64,000 nucleotides of DNA from Streptomyces flavofungini (lineage in GTDB: Bacteria > Actinomycetota > Actinomycetes > Streptomycetales > Streptomycetaceae): positions 170,942-234,941 of the forward strand of contig NZ_BMVR01000015.1 of the NCBI RefSeq assembly GCF_014650815.1, read 5' to 3'. The position numbers and the translations under genes were made by a program. Positions 15,869-23,013 of this stretch are shown here, in pieces. Numbering within the stretch: the stretch's first letter is position 1; each line of letters begins with the position of its first letter. The notes beneath the pieces are model-generated. The model was not told the origin of the DNA. It did not search any database and worked only from the letters and a program-made list of their open reading frames with translations.

Positions 15869-17533
15869 ATGTCGGACCAAGCTGCCCCCGCCACCGGCCC
15901 CCTCGTCACCGGATCAGAGATCGCGAGGCTGGCCGGCGTCACTCGCGCCGCCGTGTCCAACTGGCGGCGCCGCTACGACGACTTCCCCGCCCCCTCGGGA
16001 GGCGGTGCGAGCAGCCCGCTGTTCGCGCTGGCCGAAGTTCAGGCGTGGCTGGAGAAGCAGCGGAAGGGGCAGGAGGTCTCGGTCGAGGTCCAGGTCTGGC
16101 AGGAGCTGCGGGCCGCCTACGGAGAGGACATGGTCGCCGGTCTCGCCGATGTGGCCGAGCTGCTCACCGAAGGGCACGGTCGACGCCTGCCGGGGTTGCG
16201 CCTGCCGCGAGAAGCCGTGGCGCGCGTTCGTTCACTCGCTGAAACCGAGCGGCCCGTTGACGTCGTGAACGCACTGACCGAACGGTTCGCCGACGCCGTA
16301 CGCCGCGCCGGCTCGGATCAGGTGACGTCGACCCGCCTGGCCCGCGCCGTACGCCACTTCGCGCCGCCGCTGCCGTCCGGGGCGACGGTCTTCGATCCTG
16401 CCTGCGGCATCGGTCTGCTGCTCTTCTCCGTCGCCGGGCAGACCGGGGCACTCTGCCGCGGGCAGGAGGCCGATGCCGACTCCGCGCGGCTCGCCAGGCT
16501 CCGTGCCGCGCTGTCCTCGATGCCCGACACCCGGATCGAGACAGGCGACTCGCTCCGCGACGACCGGTGGCCCGACCTCCGGGCCGAACTCGTGGTCTGT
16601 GATCCTCCGGTGGGCGTCACCGGATGGGGCCGCGAGGAACTCCTTCTCGATCCACGCTGGGAACTCGGCACCCCGTCCAAGGCGGAGGGCGAACTCGCCT
16701 GGCTGCAGCACGCCTACGCACACACCGCGCCGGGCGGGCACGTCGTGATCGTGCTGCCCGCCTCGGTCGCCTACCGCAAGGCCGGGCGAAGGATCAGGGC
16801 CGAGCTGGTCCGCAGGGGCATCCTCACCCAGGTTGTCGCCCTGCCGCCGGGCACGGCCTCCTCGCACGCCCTCCCCGTTCACCTCTGGACTCTGCGTCGT
16901 CCCGGGCCGGCCGACGTCCCCCCGGCCATGGTGCGGATGGTGGACCTCACCGCCAACGATCCCGACGGCAGCCTCGCCCCCCGCCCCGAGCAGACCGTGG
17001 ACGTCCCCTCGATCAGTCTCCTCGACGACATGGTCGACCTCACCCCGGGCAGCCACCTCCAGGCCGTGCACCGCGACTACTCGGGCGAGTTCACGGCCCT
17101 CCGCGGCGATTTGGAGGAGCAGCTGCGCCGACTGGCCGCACTGCTGCCTCAGCTACGGCCCGGTACGGGGGCAGGCTCGCTCGACGGTGCCACGGCGGGC
17201 GTCGCCGAACTCCTCCGGGCAGGCCTCGTGACCTACGAAGGCCCGGAGCCGGTCTCCGCCAGCGACCAGCTCGACACCGATTACCTCCAGGGCTTCCTGC
17301 GCAGCCCGGCCAACATCCGCCGTGCCACCAGTGCCTCCGGCACCTACCGGCTGGAGGCCAAGGGCGCCAGGATTCCGCAGCTGGCCATCGAGGAACAGCG
17401 CCGCTACGGTGCGGCCTTCCGGGAGCTCACCGAATTCGAGGCGACGATGCGGGCCGTGTCCGAGCTCAGTCGCCGGTTCGCCGAGCTGGCCCGCGACGGA
17501 CTCTCCACCGGCGCTCTGGCCCCGGAGGACTGA
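15869..17533 (+). CDS. DNA-methylase-like protein with N-terminal HTH and altered catalytic motif
   Basis: A 554-residue cytoplasmic protein. Residues ~12-60 form a MerR/excisionase-like helix-turn-helix (VTGSEIARLAGVTRAAVSNWRRR), unusual for a methylase. The methyltransferase core has motif I as VFDPACGIGLLL (near residue 178), but the place of the catalytic (N/D)PP(Y/F/W) reads VVCDPPVGVTGW (near 245): the aromatic residue needed to flip and methylate adenine is Val. The rest of the fold (GGHVVIVLPASVAYRKAGRRIR) is N6-adenine-methylase-like. The C-terminal ~200 residues are variable, as in specificity regions. It may bind DNA and SAM without methylating, or use a different base. It faces the UvrD-type gene, with hairpins between. 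Confidence 0.75.
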   Translation: MSDQAAPATGPLVTGSEIARLAGVTRAAVSNWRRRYDDFPAPSGGGASSPLFALAEVQAWLEKQRKGQEVSVEVQVWQELRAAYGEDMVAGLADVAELLTEGHGRRLPGLRLPREAVARVRSLAETERPVDVVNALTERFADAVRRAGSDQVTSTRLARAVRHFAPPLPSGATVFDPACGIGLLLFSVAGQTGALCRGQEADADSARLARLRAALSSMPDTRIETGDSLRDDRWPDLRAELVVCDPPVGVTGWGREELLLDPRWELGTPSKAEGELAWLQHAYAHTAPGGHVVIVLPASVAYRKAGRRIRAELVRRGILTQVVALPPGTASSHALPVHLWTLRRPGPADVPPAMVRMVDLTANDPDGSLAPRPEQTVDVPSISLLDDMVDLTPGSHLQAVHRDYSGEFTALRGDLEEQLRRLAALLPQLRPGTGAGSLDGATAGVAELLRAGLVTYEGPEPVSASDQLDTDYLQGFLRSPANIRRATSASGTYRLEAKGARIPQLAIEEQRRYGAAFRELTEFEATMRAVSELSRRFAELARDGLSTGALAPED

Positions 17534-17549
17534 GGACATCCGGCGGGGC

Positions 17550-17610
17550 GGCTCCGGGGGAGGGGCGGCGCCGCCGTGGTCCCGGCGCTGGGGTCCGCAG
17601 TCCCGGAGCC
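17550..17610. terminator. Inverted repeat between convergent genes
   Basis: GGCTCCGGG (17550-17558) and CCCGGAGCC (17602-17610) are perfect 9-bp arms. The loop itself contains the perfect palindrome GGCGGCGCCGCC (17564-17575). It lies between the stops at 17533 (plus) and 17617 (minus), so it probably ends transcription from both sides. Confidence 0.5.
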
Positions 17611-17616
17611 ACCCGT

Positions 17617-19752
17617 TCACACCTGGGTCGGCAGGAACTCGCTCGGACTTCCGGTCCAGCTCACGCTCAGTGCCTCGCGCGCCCTGGTGCAGGCGACGAA
17701 GAGCAGGCAGCGCTCGCGGAGGAGGTCGGCTTCGTGCTGCGGTGCGTCCGTCTCCAGCGGGGTGATCTCGCGGGCGAAGGGCACCGTTCCCTTCGTGACC
17801 CCGAACACGGAGACCGCCCTGAACTCCAGCCCCTTCATGGCGTGCATCGTGGCCAGCCGGACCCCTGGCGTCTCTGCGGCGACCTGCCCCTTCACCCGCA
17901 CCACCGGGATCCCGGCGTCCTTCAGCCGGGACTCCGCCGCGTCCAGTGCCAGGTTGAACCGGGCGCACACCCCGATCTCGTGCGGTGCGAGCCCTTCGCC
18001 GATCCACGCCCGCACCCGGTCCGCGAGGGCGGCGTACTCCTCCGGCTGGGTGGCGTACCCGCGGGTCTCGGGTCGGCGGCCGCGCAGCAGCGAGCGGTAG
18101 CCGGCCAGGGAGTCGGTTCCGTCGCCTTCCAGGGCGTCCACGCTGACCGGTGCGAGCAGGCGCGCCGCCCAGACCAGGATCTCCTCGGTGGAGCGGTAGT
18201 TGAGACGCAGCCGGAAGCTGCGGCCGGCGGTGGCGATCCCCAGCGAGCCGAGCGACACCCGGGAGTCGTAGATCCGCTGGTGCGGGTCGCCGGTGAGGAA
18301 CAGATCGTCGGGGCCGGGGGTGACGGCGGCCCGGAGCACCCGCCACTGCGCGGGGTGCAGATCCTGTGCCTCGTCCACCACGACATGGTCGTACGGGGCC
18401 GGGCCGACGGCGAGCAGATCGGCCGCCCGGGCACAGACCCGCAGGTGGGTGGTGGCACCGCGCTCCAGCAGCAGCTTCTCGAACCACTCGACGCCGTTCC
18501 ACACGAGCCCGCGCCTGGCCGCTCCGAGGCCGGTGCCGCGTCCGCGCCGGCTCGCCGCGAGATAGCCGTCCAGATCACGGATGTCCTGGCCGAGCACCAC
18601 GTGACGGTACTCCTGCGCCAGGAAGCGGGCCTGGAACGGCAGATCCAGCTGCTTGACCGCCTTCTCCCAGAGCTGCCGCTGGTCGCGGTCGCCCACCGGC
18701 TTCGGGGTGACGCCGGTGTGCTGCCGCACCACGCTGTTGGCATAGGCGTCGACGGTCGTGACATCGACCCGGGAGAGGAGCAGTTCGTCGCCTTCGAGGA
18801 GAAGACCGAGCATGTCGCGCAGTCCGGCGGCCAGCGCGTTGGTGTACGTCGTCAGCAGGATCCGGCTGTCCGGCGACCGCCCCAGCAGGTGCCGGACCCG
18901 GTGCAGCGCGGCCACCGTCTTCCCCGTCCCCGGGCCGCCGGTGACCTGCACCGGACCGCCGTACGAGGTGCGGTGGGCGACCCGCCGCTGGGAAGGGTGC
19001 AGGAAGACCCGCCAGGCCGCGAACGGTTTCGCCAGGATCTCCTCCAGCTCCTGCGGGCCGGTGACGAGACGGATCCGGGCGGTGGTGTTGCTGATGACGG
19101 TGGCCAGGTCCTCGTCCGGCTCGGGCGGTGCGTCCACCGGGCGGCGTACGGCCACCACGTCCCGGTAGACCTCCTCCGGCGAGAATCCTTCCGCGAGGTA
19201 CTGGAGGACCTCCAGCTGGTCCTCGGGCAGCAGCGTCGCGAACGCCTCCAGCTGCGCCTTGTCCGCCATCGAGCGAGCCGCACGCAACACCTGTGCGTCG
19301 ATGCCCAGTTCGCGCAGGACTCCGTCGGAGACGCCGGAGAACAGTAGCTTCGGCGCCTTGCGGGACGCCGTCTCGTACAGCGGTGTCAGCTCGTCCAGTG
19401 CGACCGCGTCGCGTACCTCCAGGCCGCGGGTGGCGCTGTTCGTGCTGTACAGGCGTTTCGCCGCCCAGGTGTACGCGTCGTCGTGCGGCAGCACATGGAC
19501 GAGGAGGAAGAGATCGCTGCCGTCGTCCGGCGCGAGGACCACACCGCGCCAGAAGTCGGTGATCCGTATGGTGCGCATCCGCCGGTCACGGGCGTTCTCC
19601 ACGGATTCCAGATGCAGGCCTTTGTCAGCGTTGAGCTCGGCCACGGTCAGGGCCTGGAACTTCGTCATGGCCTTGCGGACGCCGGCTCTGACCGGCTTCT
19701 CCAGGGTGTCGAATCCGTCCCAGAAGCTCTGGGCGAAGGCGAGTCGGGGCAT
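17617..19752 (-). CDS. UvrD/Rep-type helicase with N-terminal RelE-like domain
   Basis: A 711-residue protein. The first ~110 residues look like a RelE/ParE-fold toxin module (VRKAMTKFQALTV, GLHLESVENARDRRMRTIRITDFWRGVVLAP, then HDDAYTWAAKR). After a linker comes a superfamily 1A helicase: Walker A GGPGTGKT near residue 274, ILLTTYTNALA, VVVDEAQD near 462, LFLTGDPHQRIYDSR, LNYRST, ATMHAMKGLEF and CLLFVACTRAREAL. The full helicase set is intact. It follows McrC by 27 bp in the same direction, so it is the third gene of an mcrB-mcrC-helicase operon. A clear AAGGGGA site precedes ATG 19752. A role processing restriction products or foreign DNA is inferred from context. Confidence 0.82.
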   Translation of the reverse strand: MPRLAFAQSFWDGFDTLEKPVRAGVRKAMTKFQALTVAELNADKGLHLESVENARDRRMRTIRITDFWRGVVLAPDDGSDLFLLVHVLPHDDAYTWAAKRLYSTNSATRGLEVRDAVALDELTPLYETASRKAPKLLFSGVSDGVLRELGIDAQVLRAARSMADKAQLEAFATLLPEDQLEVLQYLAEGFSPEEVYRDVVAVRRPVDAPPEPDEDLATVISNTTARIRLVTGPQELEEILAKPFAAWRVFLHPSQRRVAHRTSYGGPVQVTGGPGTGKTVAALHRVRHLLGRSPDSRILLTTYTNALAAGLRDMLGLLLEGDELLLSRVDVTTVDAYANSVVRQHTGVTPKPVGDRDQRQLWEKAVKQLDLPFQARFLAQEYRHVVLGQDIRDLDGYLAASRRGRGTGLGAARRGLVWNGVEWFEKLLLERGATTHLRVCARAADLLAVGPAPYDHVVVDEAQDLHPAQWRVLRAAVTPGPDDLFLTGDPHQRIYDSRVSLGSLGIATAGRSFRLRLNYRSTEEILVWAARLLAPVSVDALEGDGTDSLAGYRSLLRGRRPETRGYATQPEEYAALADRVRAWIGEGLAPHEIGVCARFNLALDAAESRLKDAGIPVVRVKGQVAAETPGVRLATMHAMKGLEFRAVSVFGVTKGTVPFAREITPLETDAPQHEADLLRERCLLFVACTRAREALSVSWTGSPSEFLPTQV

Positions 19753-19779
19753 GGGCCGTGGGTCCCCTTTCCGTGGGTG

Positions 19780-21105
19780 TCAGGCGGTGGGCCCGGCCAG
19801 GCGGGCGGCGAGTTCCCGGAAGGTACGCAGCAGCGCCGCGGGTTCCGAGGTGAGGTCGAGGCTGTGCTGGAACAGCCGCAGACCGCCGGTGCCGCGGACC
19901 TCGGTCGTCCGCTCGGGCAGGCGGCCCGCCGCGTACACCAGATGCGCCTCGCGGAGGCCGAGCACGGTGGCGTAGGCGAGCGCCTGGTACAGGTCGGCGT
20001 TCGGGTAGCCGTGGGCCCGGTGGGACTTCTCGGTCTTGTACTTGGCGTCGACGACGGCGACAGGTGTACGGCCGTCCGCGCCGTACACCACCAGGTCCGG
20101 CTTCATCCGGACCTGGCCGCCCGGATCGAGAGCGTGTACGTCCTGCAGCCGCGCCGTCAGGCCGTACTCCCGGAGGGCCTCGCGCAGTGCGACCGTCACG
20201 AAGTCCTCGAAGAGCTGGTTCATGTCGAGCAGGAAGCCGTCCAGGGCGAGCGGGCCGGTCCTGTGCTCGGGCGAGGTGGAGCGCAGTACGGCCTCGGCGA
20301 GCCGCAGGGCGGGCTGGTAGCGGGAGTTGAGACGGGACGGCTGCCAGTGCGGCAGGTCCTGGCCGCGGACCAGGGGACCGGCGTCCGCGAGGCGGACGCG
20401 CTGGTGGGCGAGACGGCGCCGTACCGGCCCGGGAACGGACGGCAGCCGCAGCAGCCGTTCCACCGCGGCGCGCAGGATACGGTTCTCGGCGGTGTCGGCC
20501 GTGTACGCGTCGTAGACGATCTCGGCGGGCGGCATGCGGCCGAAGTGGCGCCGGATCTGCTCGGCCTCCCGCAAACGGCCCCGGACCACCAGGGCGGACT
20601 CCGCGGTCTCCCGGTAGCCCTGGCGCACCCCTTGCCGCAGCGCCGCGTCGATCTGCCGCTCCACCGCGTACGCGAGCGCGGGTACCACGTCGTCGTGCGC
20701 GCCGGTGCCAACCGTGCCCTCACGGCTGTCGCGCCAGACGCCACCCGGGTCGAGGCTGAAGCCGAGCAGGAAGAACAGCCGCCCCACCGGCGTCTTGGGC
20801 GCTATCCGCAGCACTGTCCCGCCCGGAAGCCGGACCGCACCGACCTGGTGGCCCGCACGCAGCCTCCAGTGTCCGGGCCGCTCGGGGTCCGGCGCGGCGG
20901 CGTCGAGGAACCGCGCCGAGACGAGGGCCCGCCCGGTGGCCGCGTCCAGCGGTACGGACAAGGCGGCGCCGTACTCCCGCAGCATGATGTCGCCCGGGAC
21001 GTAACTGCGTGTCGGGCCCGCGCCGTCTGCCGCGTCGCCGTCGGCGGTCGCGGCCGGGATGTCACCGTGCGCCGGGGCGGCGCCGCCCGCCGCGTTCCCG
21101 CTCAT
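19780..21105 (-). CDS. mcrC: McrC-like restriction component with PD-(D/E)XK nuclease
   Basis: A 441-residue McrC-family protein, the partner that activates McrB GTP/ATP hydrolysis and carries the nuclease in type IV (modification-dependent) restriction. The N-terminal ~30 residues are low-complexity. The body shows the McrC beta-region (LREYGAALSVPLD... VGAVRLPGGTVLRIAPKTPVGRLFFLL), a helical middle (YRETAESALVVRGRLREAEQIRRHF, AENRILRAAVERLL) and the nuclease motif KPDLVVYG...VAVVDAKYK followed by QALAYA near residues 335-375. The start overlaps the mcrB stop by 4 bp, so the two are translationally coupled and probably form one complex. Which DNA modification is recognised cannot be read from it. 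Confidence 0.85.
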   Translation of the reverse strand: MSGNAAGGAAPAHGDIPAATADGDAADGAGPTRSYVPGDIMLREYGAALSVPLDAATGRALVSARFLDAAAPDPERPGHWRLRAGHQVGAVRLPGGTVLRIAPKTPVGRLFFLLGFSLDPGGVWRDSREGTVGTGAHDDVVPALAYAVERQIDAALRQGVRQGYRETAESALVVRGRLREAEQIRRHFGRMPPAEIVYDAYTADTAENRILRAAVERLLRLPSVPGPVRRRLAHQRVRLADAGPLVRGQDLPHWQPSRLNSRYQPALRLAEAVLRSTSPEHRTGPLALDGFLLDMNQLFEDFVTVALREALREYGLTARLQDVHALDPGGQVRMKPDLVVYGADGRTPVAVVDAKYKTEKSHRAHGYPNADLYQALAYATVLGLREAHLVYAAGRLPERTTEVRGTGGLRLFQHSLDLTSEPAALLRTFRELAARLAGPTA

Positions 21106-22901
21106 GACCGCCGGGTCCGCTCGCGCAGCGCGTCCAGGCCGTAGCGGGCGGCGATGTCAATGCCCTCGCCGTAGTGGTGCTCCTCAAGAAGGGGGAGGAT
21201 CTTGGTGCGCCAGGTCCGGTCGAGGCCGCCCTCGCGGTAGACGCCGGGCTTCATCAGGTAGGACGGGCCGATGGCGAAGTCCGTGTCGTTGATCGCCGTG
21301 TTGAGGGCGTCGAGCAGGCGGGCCGGCTCGGGGTCCTTGCCCTCGCGCTCCAGCCAGCGGGTGAGGAGGCCGGCAGTGGGCTCCACGCGGGGGGAGAGCT
21401 CCACGAACGCGAAACGGCGCCGCATCGCCGCGTCCACCAGCGCGATCGACCGGTCCGCGGTGTTCATGGTGCCGATCACGTACAGGTTCGGCGGCAGCCC
21501 GAAGTCGTCCCCGGAGTAGGTCAGTCGCACCGAGCGCTTGCGGTACTCCAGGAGGAAGTACAGCTCGCCGAAGACCTTCGCCAGATTGGCCCGGTTGATC
21601 TCGTCGATGATCAGGAAGTGCGGCACATGCCGGTTGCCCTCCCGGGAGGCGGTGTCGGCGAGCTCCCGCAGCGGTCCCGCCGTCAGCCGGAAGGCGACCT
21701 CCCGCGTCTCGGGGTCCTCGACCGGCCGGAAACCCTCGAAGAAGTCCTCGTACGCGTACGACGGATGGAACTGGACGATCTTGACCTGCTCCGGGCCGCC
21801 ACCGAAGTACTCGGCCAGCTTCAGAGCCAGATACGTCTTTCCGGTGCCGGGCGGCCCGTAGAGGACCATCTGCCGCTCGTCGAGAAGGAGTTCACGCAGT
21901 TCGTCGAGGAAGGAGCGGTCGTGGACGAGGAGTTTCCGGGCGAACTCGTCGGTGACCTCGGGGAAGGTCAGGACGCGCTGCTCGGAGGATTCCAGGACCT
22001 GCCCGGCCTGCTCCGGCGCGGCCCCCGGGCCGCCGGTGAGCGCGGTGAGCTGTTCCAGGACGGGGGTCAGGTCGACCACGTCGTGCTGGGCGGAGAGCTT
22101 CTGCTGCACCTCCTCCGGCAGCTCCTCGTACGGATGGGCGGCCTCTTGCCAGGCCACCGGGCGCCGTAGGTTGGAGAGCCCGCCGGGGGAGCCCGACTGC
22201 ACCAAGTCGCCGGTGATCCGCCCGAGGTGGAGCAGGCCGTCGCTGAGGGTGGCGACGGTGTCGCCGATCCGCATCTGGGTGAAGAAGGCGTGCAGTTCGT
22301 CGACGAGACCGCGCTTCTGGTGGTACGTCGCCGAGCCCTCGTAACCCTCCTCGACGAAGCGGCGCAGCACGCTCTTGGTCGGGTCGGGCTCGTCCACCTG
22401 CGGCAGGTGGGGTGCGTCGAGCGAGACGAGGCCCTCCTTCAGCCAGAGCCGGCGGACCAGGTTGTGGCCGGAGACGTTGTTCCCCCGCACCAGCCAGGCC
22501 TTCTGCGGGGCCCGCCAACTCTGTGGCAGGAAGTCCCCCAAGCGGTGCCCGTCCTCCGTGCTGCGCCAGGTGCCGGGGCCGGTGGCTCCGTAGCCGAGGA
22601 CCAGGGAGGCCGCGGCGGACGGCGAGTTGCACACGATGTCGCGGGACGCGGTCCAGGCGCCGGGGCGGGGGCCGTCGACCAGCGTCCCGTTCTCCCGCAG
22701 CCCGGAACGGAGCCGACGGGCGAAGTCGCTCAGCCCCGGCCAGTCCTCCGCCGACACCGCCGACCCCGCGCTCACCAGGAACTTGTGCGAGCCGTTGTCA
22801 CCGATCTCGGTGAGCAGGAAGCCGAGGGCCTCCCCGGTGTCCTTGGGCAGAGTGATCCGGAAGTCCGGGAAGCCGGGAAGACGGTCGGGGAGCTGCGGCA
22901 T
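21102..22901 (-). CDS. mcrB: McrB-like AAA+ ATPase with N-terminal recognition region
   Basis: A 599-residue motor subunit of a McrBC-type restriction complex. The AAA+ core is in the C-terminal half: Walker A VLYGPPGTGKTYLALKL near residue 350, Walker B FLIIDEINRANLAKVFGELYFLLE near 432, and an arginine-finger region MRRRFAFVEL. The N-terminal half includes an EVE-like stretch (MRIGDTVATLSDGLLHLGRITGD...LRRPVAWQ), a fold used by some restriction enzymes to read modified bases, which would give the complex its target. ATG 22901 has GGAAGGT upstream; the frame also offers GTG 22937. It heads the mcrB-mcrC-UvrD operon, and a TTGAC palindrome lies 58 bp upstream. Confidence 0.83.
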   Translation of the reverse strand: MPQLPDRLPGFPDFRITLPKDTGEALGFLLTEIGDNGSHKFLVSAGSAVSAEDWPGLSDFARRLRSGLRENGTLVDGPRPGAWTASRDIVCNSPSAAASLVLGYGATGPGTWRSTEDGHRLGDFLPQSWRAPQKAWLVRGNNVSGHNLVRRLWLKEGLVSLDAPHLPQVDEPDPTKSVLRRFVEEGYEGSATYHQKRGLVDELHAFFTQMRIGDTVATLSDGLLHLGRITGDLVQSGSPGGLSNLRRPVAWQEAAHPYEELPEEVQQKLSAQHDVVDLTPVLEQLTALTGGPGAAPEQAGQVLESSEQRVLTFPEVTDEFARKLLVHDRSFLDELRELLLDERQMVLYGPPGTGKTYLALKLAEYFGGGPEQVKIVQFHPSYAYEDFFEGFRPVEDPETREVAFRLTAGPLRELADTASREGNRHVPHFLIIDEINRANLAKVFGELYFLLEYRKRSVRLTYSGDDFGLPPNLYVIGTMNTADRSIALVDAAMRRRFAFVELSPRVEPTAGLLTRWLEREGKDPEPARLLDALNTAINDTDFAIGPSYLMKPGVYREGGLDRTWRTKILPLLEEHHYGEGIDIAARYGLDALRERTRRS

Positions 22902-22958
22902 GGGGACCTTCCGGGACGCGGGTGGTTCAGGTGGCACGAAGTGCGTTCAGCCTACGTG

Positions 22959-22971
22959 TTGACGGTGTCAA
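22959..22971. promoter_or_regulatory. Palindrome TTGAC-GGT-GTCAA upstream of mcrB
   Basis: A perfect 5-bp inverted repeat with a 3-bp spacer, 58 bp before the mcrB start. On the minus strand it begins TTGACA, so it could overlap a -35 box. The same TTGAC-N3-GTCAA design occurs at 44106-44118 upstream of the kinase-helicase operon, and a spread version is at 28687-28721. Likely a shared operator. Confidence 0.5.
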
Positions 22972-23013
22972 ACGGTATGTGCCGTGTGTTGGACGCTCAC
23001 TACGTCCGTTCGG

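Noticed and set aside
15869..22901. Reading the methylase-like protein and McrBC as one BREX or type I restriction system
   Set aside because: There is no PglZ, HsdR or HsdS; the genes are convergent and separated by terminator-like hairpins.
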